Of a DNA stretch of 64,000 nucleotides, positions 1 through 10,797 are shown piece by piece. The translations under genes and the position numbers were made by a program. The stretch is from Nannochloropsis oceanica (taxonomy: Eukaryota > Sar > Eustigmatophyceae > Eustigmatales > Monodopsidaceae): positions 637,001 to 701,000 of the forward strand of contig CP038131.1 in the NCBI GenBank assembly GCA_004519485.1. The letters run 5' to 3'. Position 1 is the stretch's first letter; each line of letters opens with the position of its first letter. Below the pieces are notes generated by a model. That model ran no database searches. It was not told where the DNA came from and worked only from the letters and a program-made list of their open reading frames with translations.

Positions 1-1146
1 AGACCCACCAAAAATATGATGCAAACGTCTTCCTTTCAAATTCCCTTTGATTTAAGCACTTACAGTACAGGTGAGCGAGATCGATTCGACAAATATTTAC
101 CCCGTTCTGTGATGATCTACTGTGTCGACTCAACATATCTCAGACGCTCACTTAGATGTCTGGGCATCACCCGTTTTCCACTATTTTACCACGAGTTTAC
201 AGTCAAATGCATGTAATTATTCATAATCAGTCGATCACGTGAACTAATCATGTATTTCGAGTCAAACCTGGAGTAAGTGGTTCCAAGCTCGTGTTTGGCA
301 AGTATCAAATTGAAGAGAGGCTCTTTTGCTGGCATGTTGTTTTTCTTACCCCTTTAAGCTCTTTCCTATTTCCGATTGCTTCTACGAAATCGAAATAATT
401 CCAATTTCGCACAGATGCACTTCACATCAGGCACATAGAAGAAGGCTTTGCAAGTAGAGGGTACATCTCGTAGGAAAAAGTGTTGGGGAGTGTTTCCCCC
501 CCCCCCCCTCTCCTGTTTTCTGCTTTTTTCATTCGTGCTTTGTAGTCTTCAAAAGAGATTTGAGGGTGAAAAGAACCTATGTCGATCGTGCTGCGTTGGG
601 AATGCTCCTCCCCTTCGACTGCTCGTGCTTAGGTAAAACGATTGTGGCCCTCCGAGTCACGTTGCTTTGACCGAGCAAGCGCTTTTCGAAGTGCAGAAAA
701 ATCTCATGCTTATTGTTGCAGCTCTCAGATAAATGTACACATAAGCCATGATGTCTGCTTGTATACAGGAGTAGTAGCTATGGGAGTGTATCGCGTGTCG
801 TGTACGTGTGTTGTTTGGACCCGGCACCGGCATTTAGGCCGGGACACCTCGGGTGCGGGGAGGGGCACCTGAGAAGAGGGTAGTCTCTTTCCTGACTACC
901 ACCACCACGGAATTTGCTTGATTGATTTGCATGTTTCTTGTCTCTAACCGCACACGCACACTGTGCCCGCCGCACAAGGTTTACCCTGAGGTATCACAAA
1001 TGTGACGAATGCCGGAGCGTACTGCGATGAAGGGCGGTCTTGCTTCTTCTCAAACCCACATGCCTCACCGAACATACACAGGCTTCTTTCAGTCCCGACC
1101 TTGCCTGCCTGCCTTCGGCCCCAGAATCCTCTAGAGCTCGAGATAG
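1..1146. other. Gene-poor left edge
   Basis: No convincing coding exon, RNA gene or repeat is seen. There are only short chance frames and a C-rich homopolymer near 497-507. The right part must contain the 5' flank of the gene starting at 1147. The 3' end of a gene lying outside the window could run into the left part, but nothing visible shows this. Confidence 0.5.
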
Positions 1147-2769
1147 ATGGAGCTGAAGGAAGTGGCACGCGCGGCGATCCATGGCCTCGTACAACGCGGC
1201 GCCAGGAAGCAGCAACGGGAACTTTATCCGCTTCGAGCTGCAGAACCCCGCAAGCTTCAGGCAGATCAGTCGGTATATGAGCAACTAGAGGAGGAAGGGT
1301 GGGGACTGGTACCAGCAGTGGTACCGGTGGGGTATGCAACTGGGAAAGGAGATGATAATTATCATGATGATGACAGTGGTGGTGGTTATAGAGTCAAACG
1401 CAAGCGATCCAATAACAACCGTAGAGACAAGGAAGGATGCGAGGACGACGACGAGGAGGAGGACGACGAGGACAGAAGCATGTTAAGCAAGGCGGGCATC
1501 CGCGGTGGTCGACCTGGAAGTCTAACGACTTGGGAGCTGAACCACTATAGGCGACGGCATTTCCTGATGCCACAGGGAGCGTGGCCTATCCTGCCTTCTG
1601 CATCGCCAACGCCGCCACCAGTGATCGAGTTACCGCAAGGAAACGGCTATTGTCGTCCTCCTCCTCCGGAGGCGCTGCCTGACAACCTAGGTATTGACGG
1701 CGTGCAGCACTATATCCCACGTATCCGGGTCTCGGGCGGTGCGCGGAGACAGAAAAATAAAAGAGCACTAGAGGCTGCAGAAACGCAGTTGGAATGGCTT
1801 CCGTTTGAGAACTTGGCGATTCAGACGGAAAAGAGGGAGGACGACAACTACCCGATACCTTCTCCTGTACTTGTCCGTGCATTGGATGCGGCGATTGTGC
1901 GGCAGCTGGTAGGGGTAGTTCAAGCCCATCAAATGGAAGAAGAGGACGAGTTTGGGGATAAAGAGGAGGATGAGAAGGAGGACAAGAATGAGAATGAGGA
2001 GGAAGATCGAGAACGGAAGACGAAGAGCACAGTTGAGGTGCGACTCTATGATTTGCTTGAGTCAGCGTTGGGCACGCTGGAGGAGGACAAAGACGAGGGT
2101 GGGGGGGAGGACGACTACAACGACGGCGAAGACGGCACCAAAAACCTGATCCGAAAACGAATGGAAGCTGTGCACGTCCTGCGCCGATGCTTAGGGCGAG
2201 AGACTGAGCGGTTGATAGACGGGCTCCTGGGTCATGTATTGGCGTGTTGGTCCGAGCGCTCTCAAGCGCAACGATCGGAGGAAGGGTATCTAGCCTGGTT
2301 ACGGCGACAGCGGGCCTGCAACTTGATCGACCCCCGTAATAATGTTTCCTTGGAAGATAGGGTGGGGTTTGCGGGTCAGGGTTTGATTTTAGGGGACTGG
2401 CATGATGTTTTGGGGGTGGTGGAGGAAAGGATGCAGGTGGATATGGCGGCGGCGAAGGGCAGGGAGGAGGGACGGAGAAAGGCCGAGAAGGTAACGTACA
2501 TGGAAGCGAAGAGGCAGATGAAAGAAAAAATGAAGTATTCAAAAAGTGGGAGACGGAAATTGAACGAACATGGTCGGAAGTTGCGAACGAGGTTGGATGA
2601 GAATGAGGAGCAAGAGGAGTTAGAGGAGGAGAAAGCGAGGGAGGAAGAAGGGGAGGTCAACCTTTTAAGGCCTGCGTTCGATCCGGGGACGCTCAGCCGA
2701 TCGCGAGCGCGGTTGGAGAGATTGTTTTGGGCCGGGAAGGGGGCATTGCCACCAGAGGAAGGCTTGTAA
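1147..2769 (+). CDS. Acidic hypothetical protein, 540 aa
   Basis: I do not recognise this gene. It is a single open frame of 540 codons whose ATG is directly preceded by an in-frame TAG, which supports this start unless a 5' intron ends just before it. The protein alternates conserved-looking blocks with very acidic stretches of Asp/Glu (about residues 98-110, 260-290 and 310-330). Block one, around residues 128-150, has a Trp/Tyr/Arg-rich stretch ending PQGAWPILP. Block two, around residues 345-430, contains DWHDVLGVVEERM. The C-terminus is Lys/Arg/Glu-rich and probably coiled. This mix of acidic runs and basic helices suits a nuclear protein, possibly a transcription or chromatin factor, but that is inference. 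It converges on the methyltransferase gene to the right. High coding-frame openness makes it likely to be real; function is unknown. Confidence 0.7.
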   Translation: MELKEVARAAIHGLVQRGARKQQRELYPLRAAEPRKLQADQSVYEQLEEEGWGLVPAVVPVGYATGKGDDNYHDDDSGGGYRVKRKRSNNNRRDKEGCEDDDEEEDDEDRSMLSKAGIRGGRPGSLTTWELNHYRRRHFLMPQGAWPILPSASPTPPPVIELPQGNGYCRPPPPEALPDNLGIDGVQHYIPRIRVSGGARRQKNKRALEAAETQLEWLPFENLAIQTEKREDDNYPIPSPVLVRALDAAIVRQLVGVVQAHQMEEEDEFGDKEEDEKEDKNENEEEDRERKTKSTVEVRLYDLLESALGTLEEDKDEGGGEDDYNDGEDGTKNLIRKRMEAVHVLRRCLGRETERLIDGLLGHVLACWSERSQAQRSEEGYLAWLRRQRACNLIDPRNNVSLEDRVGFAGQGLILGDWHDVLGVVEERMQVDMAAAKGREEGRRKAEKVTYMEAKRQMKEKMKYSKSGRRKLNEHGRKLRTRLDENEEQEELEEEKAREEEGEVNLLRPAFDPGTLSRSRARLERLFWAGKGALPPEEGL

Positions 2770-3055
2770 AGGGATGGGATAAATGAATTCTTACTTTATG
2801 ACGAATATACCGCTGTATGCATTTCCTATCATTATTCTTATTCTTTCTTGATCTTCTTCATAACGGGTGCTGCTCTCATTTTTTTTCTGACTTTTCCTTT
2901 CTCTTAAGCTCACTTGTCAGAAACCACTTACGTGCTCTAGATGCTTAAAGCCATGCATATTCCTGTTTGATATATTCAATAATTTACCAATCCCCTCTTA
3001 TCTCTCATCTTCCTCCTCCTTCTCTTGTCCACATTCTTCTCCTTCTCCTCCCTCC

Positions 3056-3916
3056 TCAAAATTGCAATAACAGCACCGCCTCCGCCTCATGCATCCCTCC
3101 CCACAACCACCTCGCCTTCCCCCACCCCGCCCTCCTGGCCAACGCCACAAACTCGCTCCTCTCACTTGGATAGTCACTAGTGCAGACATGCTCTAGAACA
3201 GCTTCCCGCTCCTCTTTCTCCAACCTCACCCACTCAACAGTTCTCGCCTTATATCTAGACAAGTATGCTTCTCGGTCCTCCCCATCCTTCCGGAAGACAT
3301 CAGCTATCAGCAGACTCCCCCCCGTTGCCATGCAGGCACGCAAAGCGGCTAAAGCTCGTTGCTTGAGTGGATCTGAGAGGTGATGCAGCGCGAAGAGGCA
3401 ACTGATTACGTGCATGCGTGGTAGGGGGGAAGAACATATCTTGGTGCTGCCGCTGCTGCTGCTGCTGCTGTTGGGTTCCACCCCGCTTGCATCTATCACG
3501 CCTTCCTCCTGGAGGGCTTTTCTCCTCTCCTCGCTCCAATCTAACAGATCCGCACACACCCACTCACAGGGCCAGGGCGCCCCTCCATAACCCCTCTCAA
3601 CGCCCTCTCCCCGTCCTCCGCCCAATCGACCGGCGGCCAGAGGGAGAACCTCGGCTGTGGCATCAACTCCAATAAAACCCGCGAGGGGTAACGGTCGAAG
3701 CAAGGGCGCCAATAGCCCGAGATCCCCACACCCTAAGTCAGCCATCCAGCCGGTGCTAGAGCCGGCGGGGGGGAGGAGGGTGGGAAGTACTGCGGCGATG
3801 ACAGCAGTTAGTGCGGCGTGTTCCATGTAATCTTCGTCGACCAGCTTGCGGTAAGCTCGCCAGGCAGTCTCGAAGAGGTGGAGGGAGGACGACGTCACAT
3901 TGTGATGGGCCGTCAT
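3056..3916 (-). CDS. Class I SAM-dependent methyltransferase
   Basis: A 286-residue protein with a Rossmann-type methyltransferase core. Motif I, MADLGCGDLGLLAPLL (about residues 58-73), is the glycine loop that binds S-adenosylmethionine. It is followed by GVDATAEVL, whose Asp would bind the ribose. The next parts are CADLLDW (motif II region), the HVISCLFALHHLSDPL segment typical of motif IV/post I, and GGSLLIADVF. The substrate cannot be told from sequence: the HHL pattern occurs in small-molecule and tRNA methyltransferases alike. No signal peptide or membrane segment is seen, so it is probably cytosolic. The ATG at 3916 opens the frame, and no intron is needed. It lies tandem to the TatD gene, one of only two same-strand neighbour pairs in the window. 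A Ser-rich insert near residues 145-155 is low complexity. Confidence 0.85.
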   Translation of the reverse strand: MTAHHNVTSSSLHLFETAWRAYRKLVDEDYMEHAALTAVIAAVLPTLLPPAGSSTGWMADLGCGDLGLLAPLLRPLPLAGFIGVDATAEVLPLAAGRLGGGRGEGVERGYGGAPWPCEWVCADLLDWSEERRKALQEEGVIDASGVEPNSSSSSSGSTKICSSPLPRMHVISCLFALHHLSDPLKQRALAALRACMATGGSLLIADVFRKDGEDREAYLSRYKARTVEWVRLEKEEREAVLEHVCTSDYPSERSEFVALARRAGWGKARWLWGGMHEAEAVLLLQF

Positions 3917-4133
3917 GTTTAATGATTTAGTCCTGTGGTTGTAGAGTAAGTTGAGGAGGGGAAGAGGAGAGAGGTGAGGAGATGAGAGAAAGCACGATTA
4001 ATAATGACATACCCACTGAGGAGCGCTTGTGTGCAGCACCGCACCACACAGCTCAGATTTGTGGAGGGTGAAAGAAAGGAGGATGGTCGGCTTGATTCTT
4101 CTCTCTTTGTATGTCATTTGCCTTTCTACATGT

Positions 4134-5015
4134 CTACACTAATGCGCGCCTCAAAAATCTTTCGGCATTTCTGGTTGTAATCTCTGCCAGGGACTGTCTC
4201 TGTACTCCTGTCGCTCGTGCCACCACTTCACACATCCGCATCATCGCCACCCGAACAGCACATCGATCGTCCAAATCCGATTCCAAAAGCAAACTTTCCC
4301 GGGGAAGCACGCTCAAGACGTTGTAAAGTCTAGTTTCGGTCGCCGGGGACCGCAAACAGACAGAAAGGGAAAAGCCAAAGAAGACGCTGCCTTTCAGATG
4401 AGACAGAGCTAGAAATGCAGCGGCCATTTCGGGTGAGCCGGTATAAGAGTGGAAAGCCAAGGAAGGGGGGCATTCGGTTGCCATCGGTCGCTTTTTGAGC
4501 CAGTCATAGATGGTGCCGTACGCGCGCACGCAGTGTATGGAGACGGGCCGCCGCAGCTCGGCTGCAAGTTCCATTTGTTCTTCAAACATTTTCAGCTGGA
4601 TCTCCCAACCCGTCTTGTCTGCTTCTCTTGACTTGTCCAATCCAATTTCGCCCACGAGGAGGCTTGGTCTTCGGATCAAGGCTTCTCGTAACCGCGATTC
4701 CCATCCTGGTTTTGCTTCGTGTGCTTTCCAAGGGTGAATGCCCAAGCCCCCGGCGGCGACTGCCTTATGCTGCTGTCCCTGCTCTTCCATGGATATGAGC
4801 ATGGCCCAATCCCCTTCCTCAACAGCCATAGAACAGTACAAGATAACATCGCCGCAGTCAAGCTTTTCTGCGTTCGAAGCAACAACGCAAGTAGTATCTC
4901 CTTCGAATAGAGTTGGCTGCGTCTTCCAAGAGTCCTTCTCCCCTCGACCTCCCGTCAGAGCTCCCGTCCCGCTCTTCCCCTTGTGAATGTGGCAGTGTGA
5001 ATCTACCAGGAGCAT
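4134..5015 (-). CDS. TatD-family metal-dependent DNase (Scn1-like)
   Basis: A 293-residue intact TatD hydrolase, a TIM-barrel phosphodiesterase using two metal ions. Seen in order are the N-terminal metal motif DSHCHIH (residues 5-11), GIHPWK with the conserved His (about 92-97), GEIGLDK (Glu metal ligand, about 117-123), SIHCVRAYG (about 158-166), AFHSYTGS (about 188-195) and the C-terminal LLLESDLDD Asp motif (about 246-254). All expected ligands look present. HPWK and the Cys-rich HCVRAYG resemble the fungal Scn1/Cut9-interacting branch more than classical bacterial TatD with its HPH motif. TatD proteins act in DNA degradation and repair, and some in apoptosis. No targeting peptide is evident. 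The start codon is 427 bp from that of the Snu114 gene, head to head. Confidence 0.9.
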   Translation of the reverse strand: MLLVDSHCHIHKGKSGTGALTGGRGEKDSWKTQPTLFEGDTTCVVASNAEKLDCGDVILYCSMAVEEGDWAMLISMEEQGQQHKAVAAGGLGIHPWKAHEAKPGWESRLREALIRRPSLLVGEIGLDKSREADKTGWEIQLKMFEEQMELAAELRRPVSIHCVRAYGTIYDWLKKRPMATECPPSLAFHSYTGSPEMAAAFLALSHLKGSVFFGFSLSVCLRSPATETRLYNVLSVLPRESLLLESDLDDRCAVRVAMMRMCEVVARATGVQRQSLAEITTRNAERFLRRALV

Positions 5016-5442
5016 CCTTTATGGCCGTAGGGGTTTGGAAGCGTTAGATTGTGAGTGCGGTGTGTTAACGTGGTTATAGAGAACAGGCAAGGGTGGGGAG
5101 GTCGACAGTCCGTGAAGAAGACTTCAGCGAAATATCCTCCGTTATCCATCTCACACCCCACCATACGCAAGAAGTGCCGGCAGCCAACATCACCGCCAAG
5201 GGCGGCGTGATAATTTTGTCATGGCTCTGATTGTCACGGAGTCAGGTTCTTTTTGCGCGCGCGACGGGCAAGACGACCACCCGCGGTCTCCCTGCAACAG
5301 AGAACAGCACAACGCCGGCCGCATGATGACGGCAGCCTTCTTGGCCTATCCCATCTCTAGCTTTACTCACTCTCTCACATGACACGTATGTACCACATAC
5401 ACTGCAGGGGGTAGCGCGCGCCGTCTGCACGTTTTTGGAGAG
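5016..5442. promoter_or_regulatory. Divergent promoter region, TatD / Snu114
   Basis: The stretch between two start codons on opposite strands must hold both 5' UTRs and both promoters. I see no clear TATA box or repeat. It is inferred to be a bidirectional promoter from gene orientation only. Confidence 0.5.
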
Positions 5443-8400
5443 ATGGAGGACGAGCTTTATGACGAGTTTGGGAACTACGTGGGGCCAGGCCTGGATAACA
5501 GCAGTGATGAGGAGGAGGAGGAGGAAGAGGAGGAGGACGAGGAGGACATGGACGAGTTTGGGGAGGGAGCGGAGAGCCGGCAAGATGGCGAAGGCGGAGA
5601 CGGGGAGCTAGCGTTGATGGACACGAATGGCGTGGCGTCAACTAGCATTGTACTGCATGAGGACAAGAAATACTACCCCGATATGGAGGAGGTTTACCCG
5701 GGAGTCAACACTGTGGTGCTGGATGAGGATGCGCAGGGATTAGACGAGCCCATTATTCAGCCTATTCGCCCGAAAAAGTTCTCGACGTTGTTGGCAGAGA
5801 AAGAGCTGCCGACGACGAGGTACACGCCGGAGTTTCTCACAACGCTCATGGAGACTCCTACGTTGCTCCGAAACGTCTGCGTGATGGGAGCGTTGCACCA
5901 CGGCAAGACCTTGTTGATGGATCTGTTGATTCAACAGACGCAGGAATCCCCCTGGGATCCTGCGAAGGAAGTGCGCTATACAGATACACGCAAGGACGAA
6001 CAAGAACGGGCCCTAAGCATCAAATCCACACCTGTCTCCCTCGTATTGGAGGACACGCGTGGTAAGTCTTTCTTGCTGAACCTGCTTGATACTCCCGGTA
6101 TGGCCAATTTCTCTGATGAAGTCTCTGCGGCCTTGCGGGCCTGCGATGGAGCTTTGTTGGTGGTGGACGCCGTGGAAGGGGTGATGATGCAAACGGAGCG
6201 TCTTATCAAACGAGCACTCCAAGAACAACTTCCCATCGCCCTGGTCATCAACAAGGTCGACCGTCTCATCCTTGAATTAAAACTCCCGCCTGCGGATGCA
6301 TATTACAAGCTCAAGCACATCATTGAAGAAGTAAATGTCTGCATCGAGCGCCACACCCCCAATGCGCTTGTGAAGCGACCGCAACGCATCTCCCCAGAGC
6401 TTGGCAACGTCGCCTTCGCCTCTGCCATCCACGGGTGGTGCTTCTCTCTTGGTTCTTTCTCGGCCCTCTACGCCAGCTATCACAACCTATCAAACTCCTT
6501 CGACACGGCTGAGTTCTCCAAGCGGCTGTGGGGGAATGCGTACTTTGACGAGTCCACGCGGAGCTTCAGGAAGAAGCCTCCCCACCCTGACGCAGACCGT
6601 AGTTTTGTCCAATTTATCCTAGAACCGCTTTATAAAATCTACTCTCATACCCTAGGAGAGGACGCACCGGAGCTGACAGCAGTTTTAAGGGAGCTGGGTG
6701 TGAGGGTGCGGAGGGAGGACTTGCATTTGGATCCGAAGCCGTTGCTGAAGCTGGTGTTGAGTAAATTCTTTGGGCCGGTCACGGGGTTGGTTGACTCGCT
6801 CGTGAATCATGTTCCTTCCCCGGTAGCAGCGGCTGCAATGAAGGTAGAGCTGTTGTATGTGGGGGCGCAGGATTCGGAGGCGGCGGTGGCGATGAAGAGC
6901 TGTGATCCTCGCGGTCCACTCATGCTGCACGTGGTGAAGCTTTACTCGGCGCCGGATGGAGAGAGCTTTCAGGCTTTTGGGCGAATTTATTCTGGGACAG
7001 TGTCGGCGGGACAGTCAGTTCGGGTGTTGGGGGAAGCATACACTTTGGAGGATGAGGAAGACATGGCGGTGAGGGAAGTTACCGGCCTGAGTGTCGGGCA
7101 GGGGAGGTACAGGCTTGAAGTAAGTAGGGCGAGGCCGGGGAATTGGGTGTTGTTGGAGGGGGTGGATGGGCCGATCAATAAGACAGCGACACTGACGGAG
7201 GTTAGGGGGAATGACGAGGCTGCGATTTTCAGACCATTGGCGTTCGATATGCCGCCTGTGTTGAAGCTGGCTGTGGAACCGTTGAACCCGGCGGAGCTGC
7301 CCAAGATGGTTGAGTCCTTGCGGAAGATTCGAAAGAGCTATCCCGCTGTGCAAACGAAGGTGGAGGAGTCGGGAGAGCACGTTGTATTGGGGACAGGAGA
7401 ATTGTATTTGGATTGTATCATGCATGATTTGAGGCATCTACACGCGAGTTTAGAGGTCAAGGTGGCGGACCCGGTCGTGTCGTTTTGTGAGACCGTCCGG
7501 GAGACTTCTTCTTTGCGATGTTTTGCCGAGACTCCAAATAAGCAGAATCAGCTGCACATGATTGCGGAGCCGCTTGAGGCGGGGTTGGCGAAAGATATCG
7601 AGGCAGGGGCTGTGTCGACGGATTGGGATCGGCGGGCGGTGGGGGATTTTTTCCATTCGAAGTATGGGTGGGACCTCTTGACGGCGAGAAACATATGGGC
7701 GTTTGGCCCCGATAAGCAAGGGCCGAATGTGCTGATCAATGATACCATGCCTTCAGAAGTGGACCAACGGCTGCTTGATGGGGTGAAGGACTCGATTGTA
7801 CAGGGGTTCCAGTGGGGGTGTCGGGAGGGACCGCTGTGCGACGAGCCAATTCGAAATGTCAAATTTAAGATTTTGGATGCGACAATTGCCACGGAGCCGG
7901 TGCATAGGGGGGGAGGACAGGTCATTCCAACTGCTCGTCGGGTCGCTTACTCGGCATTTTTGCTGGCAACACCTCAATTGATGGAACCGTATTTCAAGGT
8001 AGAGGTGCAGTGCCCTGCTGATTGCGTGGATGCGATTCATTTGGTCTTACAACGGCGCCGAGGGCACGTGAAGGAGGACAGGCCCAAGCCCGGGACACCG
8101 TTCTACACGGTGGAAGCCTATTTGCCCGCCATTGATTCATTCGGGTTCGAGACAGATTTGAGGGCGTACACGCAAGGGCAGGCTTTTTGCACGCAGGTAT
8201 TCGACCACTGGAAGGAGGTGCCGGGGGACCCCTTGGATCGGGAGGTCGTGTTGCATCCGCTTGAGCCTGCGCCGATTAATAGTTTGGCAAGAGATTTCAT
8301 GGTCAAGACGCGGCGGAGGAAGGGCTTGAGTGAGGATGTGATGATTTCGAAGTATTTTGATGCGGAGATGTTGCAAAGCGTGGCGAACCAGCAGGCGGAG

Positions 8401-8457
8401 GCGGCGGCGGCCGAGATGGTAGGGATGAACGGAGGAGCGGGGATAGGATATTACTAG
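5443..8457 (+). CDS. EFTUD2: U5 snRNP 116 kDa GTPase Snu114/EFTUD2
   Basis: A full-length 1004-residue spliceosomal EF-2-like GTPase with no intron. The N-terminus [15 protein letters not shown] followed by an acidic run is diagnostic of the family. GTPase motifs are G1 ALHHGKT (about 149-156), G3 DTPGMANF (216-223), G4 NKVD (270-273), then the EF-2-like domains II-V up to IGYY at the C-terminus. In the U5 snRNP and the U4/U6.U5 tri-snRNP it works with Prp8 and Brr2 to control U4/U6 unwinding and spliceosome release. Oddity: G3 in this family reads DTPGH, as I recall it, and the His is replaced by Met (ATG codon at 6100-6102). In EF-2-type GTPases this His supports GTP hydrolysis. The rest of the protein looks intact, so it is not a pseudogene. 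The SmF gene of this window belongs to the same splicing machinery. Confidence 0.97.
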   Translation: MEDELYDEFGNYVGPGLDNSSDEEEEEEEEEDEEDMDEFGEGAESRQDGEGGDGELALMDTNGVASTSIVLHEDKKYYPDMEEVYPGVNTVVLDEDAQGLDEPIIQPIRPKKFSTLLAEKELPTTRYTPEFLTTLMETPTLLRNVCVMGALHHGKTLLMDLLIQQTQESPWDPAKEVRYTDTRKDEQERALSIKSTPVSLVLEDTRGKSFLLNLLDTPGMANFSDEVSAALRACDGALLVVDAVEGVMMQTERLIKRALQEQLPIALVINKVDRLILELKLPPADAYYKLKHIIEEVNVCIERHTPNALVKRPQRISPELGNVAFASAIHGWCFSLGSFSALYASYHNLSNSFDTAEFSKRLWGNAYFDESTRSFRKKPPHPDADRSFVQFILEPLYKIYSHTLGEDAPELTAVLRELGVRVRREDLHLDPKPLLKLVLSKFFGPVTGLVDSLVNHVPSPVAAAAMKVELLYVGAQDSEAAVAMKSCDPRGPLMLHVVKLYSAPDGESFQAFGRIYSGTVSAGQSVRVLGEAYTLEDEEDMAVREVTGLSVGQGRYRLEVSRARPGNWVLLEGVDGPINKTATLTEVRGNDEAAIFRPLAFDMPPVLKLAVEPLNPAELPKMVESLRKIRKSYPAVQTKVEESGEHVVLGTGELYLDCIMHDLRHLHASLEVKVADPVVSFCETVRETSSLRCFAETPNKQNQLHMIAEPLEAGLAKDIEAGAVSTDWDRRAVGDFFHSKYGWDLLTARNIWAFGPDKQGPNVLINDTMPSEVDQRLLDGVKDSIVQGFQWGCREGPLCDEPIRNVKFKILDATIATEPVHRGGGQVIPTARRVAYSAFLLATPQLMEPYFKVEVQCPADCVDAIHLVLQRRRGHVKEDRPKPGTPFYTVEAYLPAIDSFGFETDLRAYTQGQAFCTQVFDHWKEVPGDPLDREVVLHPLEPAPINSLARDFMVKTRRRKGLSEDVMISKYFDAEMLQSVANQQAEAAAAEMVGMNGGAGIGYY

Positions 8458-9119
8458 GAGAAAAGGGAGGGAGTGAAAGGTGGGAGAGACATTGACGGTG
8501 ACGGCATTAAACGTGGCCAAGATCAAGAAAAGGAAAGAAGAGATTTTATCGATCCAAGTTTGTGCTGCTTTATCACTCCTCCATGGGAAAAGGGCGCCCA
8601 CAAGTACAGCGATACTAGCGAGGACAAACAACATAATATCCAAACACAAAGCAAATGGCAAGCGCTGTGAGCACACTCATTCTTCCTTTCGTTTCACTTG
8701 ATATCTTCTTTTTTGGGAAGGGTACGGTACGGGTTTGCAATTTTATTCGCGACCCGTCTCTTTCCCCATTTTTTCTCTTTCTTGCGCAACCGGCACCACA
8801 CCAAGACAAATACACACATGGACACTCCACACGGAAACAAATTATGAACGGAGAAAATAGGCACACACACAAAGCACACACACATATAGTGAATGGTCTG
8901 AAGTGCTTCCTCATTTCCTGGGCGTTTAGTTTTACTCATCGTTCTTCTCTTTCTTTCTTTCCCTTTGTTTGATTATTTCCTGTGATGAAAAATGCGTTTA
9001 GCAACGCGTGCGACAAGAGGAAAAGAGAAACAAGTTTCATCTCCCCTCATATTCAAACGGAGATGATACTTTTATGAACCCCGTCAATCACACGGCACCA
9101 CACCACACATCACCACACT
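8458..9119. other. Convergent intergenic region
   Basis: Lies between the 3' ends of the Snu114 and Mpv17-family genes. It should hold both 3' UTRs and poly(A) sites. Short CA-rich runs occur near 8861-8885. No gene is seen. Confidence 0.5.
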
Positions 9120-10341
9120 TTACTTCTTAGAAACGGCGGGGGCAGCCTCAGGCGCCACGTTCTTGTTCGCTAAGATGGACAAGAAGCAGTTGTATCCAAT
9201 CTGAACCGTGTTGATGTACAACAAACGCTGGGAGTTGGGAATGAAACGGAAGTTAATCGCGTGCGCAATTGGCCAGACAGTCCAGGAGCCTTTCACCGAG
9301 GCCATCAAATCCTTCTGAATTCGGGTCTTGATCCCTTCCAGATCCTGTCCCTCCATCAACCCCAACCAGCCAAAAAACATCGTCCCGAAGATAGGGTTCC
9401 AGATCAACTGGTCAATCGCCACCTTGGACGCCACTGTTGCAGCGCTGGTGCCAGGCATCTTCCCATCCAAGAAGCCATAGAAATAGTGGCCAGTGGGACC
9501 ATGAACCAAGAACCCAAACGACGCAAGCTTCAACAGGCGCTTCAAGTCAATCGTGTCCTTTTTGTCAATGAACTTTTGCGCCAGCAAATCACCCGCCGAA
9601 AACCCCACAAATGAGGTCAAGGCTTTGGTAAGCAAAGGCTGATCCTTCAGCAGCTGGTTGTAGCCTTTCCACAGCACCACCAAGGGATTGTCTCCGCCTT
9701 TGTTCCCATCGCCGCTTCCACCCCCTCCGCCTCCACCACCACCGCCGGTGCCTTCCCCATCACCACCGCCGCCGATGATGATCCCACCACCGTGGCCTGT
9801 CTCGGGGCGGCGACGGAGAATGTCTTGATACATCGGGCTGGCGCCGTCGAACATGGGGTCGATCTTCCCGGTTGTCGCACCAGTCATCATGGACATGGAT
9901 GGGCCGCGGACTGTGACAAAAGGGAAGGACAGAGGGAGGGGTGAGAGGTAAGAAGGGATAGGGTTTCCCCTCCGTTTCGTCCGAGCACGTCGGGCTTCCC
10001 GAAGCTTGTCATAGGGTGTGACCACGTGACCTGGACGACCGACCTCATTTTCGACCATTGCCCCGGCACAAAATACATCCAGAGGTGCCACGGTTGCGCC
10101 TTTATCTCTCACGCAGGTTTGCGTCTACTCAAGACACACGACACACTTGACAAAGGTTCACCTTGAGGTTCGGGAGTCCTCGCCGGGTGTCACGAAGGCC
10201 GCGGCGGAAATTCTTCCGTCTTTCGACTCGGAATACGCATAAACAACAGATCCATCACTTACCGGCTTTGATGGCAGGGCGGGTAGGAGGCATGAACGCC
10301 GTGGCACCGACCGCCAGCGTGGCGGTGAGGACCTTGAACAT
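9120..10341 (-). CDS. Plastid-targeted Mpv17/PMP22 family membrane protein
   Basis: Two exons: 10341-10263 (79 nt, donor GTAAGT) and 9910-9120 (acceptor TCACAG), joined in phase to give 289 aa. Exon 1 encodes MFKVLTATLAVGATAFMPP, a signal peptide with Phe after the predicted cleavage site (GATA|F). That is the bipartite plastid signal of stramenopile algae. The mature part has a Gly-rich linker and then the Mpv17/PMP22 fold with about four membrane helices: LTSFVGFSAGDLLAQKF, LKLASFGFLVHGPTGHYFYGFLD, the family motif DQLIWNPIFGTMFF, and the C-terminal hallmark WTVWPIAHAINFRFIP. Family members sit in peroxisomal, mitochondrial or plastid membranes and may act as small-solute channels; the substrate here is unknown. 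It is head to head with another plastid-targeted gene (DUF1995), 456 bp apart, which hints at co-regulation. A further small exon inside the 352-nt intron cannot be excluded. Confidence 0.9.
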
Positions 10342-10797
10342 GGTGCTGCTGGTTGTTGCGGAAATGCGGATACTATGGAGGGAAAGAAAAGGGTTGGGAT
10401 TCTGGGTAAGCGATGCATGCAGGAAATCATGGAGGCCTCGTTTGAGACTACAAGGTAAGCGTCCAGTCAAATGGGATGGCAACGACGATATTGTAAGCGT
10501 GCAAAGAGGAGGAGAGTGCGAGTGACACGCTCTCGTGTGATCAACAGTGAAGTGAGGATCCGTGCACGATCGCTGACAACAGCGACAAACACCAGGAGAT
10601 GCACCTTCTAGCCTGCACGCGTGCGCTAATTTGCAATGTAGGGGAAAATACTTTGGTGTTTCCCACACATACCGTGAATAAGTCACTTCCAAGGCTTAAA
10701 ATAAGTAAGTGACGAAGATACTGAGTCAACCAGTCAACTGACTGATGTCAGCAAACCTTCCCAACCCCTAACAGGACGTCTCACACGAGGACATCTC
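10342..10797. promoter_or_regulatory. Divergent promoter region of two plastid-protein genes
   Basis: 456 bp between the start codons of the Mpv17-family and DUF1995 genes. No TATA box is obvious. Imperfect GTCAACCAGTCAACTGACTGA-like TCA/TGA repeats lie at about 10724-10745. The role is inferred from orientation. Confidence 0.45.

Noticed and set aside
1586-2542. 318-codon minus-strand open frame
   Set aside because: Antisense of the acidic hypothetical gene, Pro/Ser-rich with no recognisable domain.
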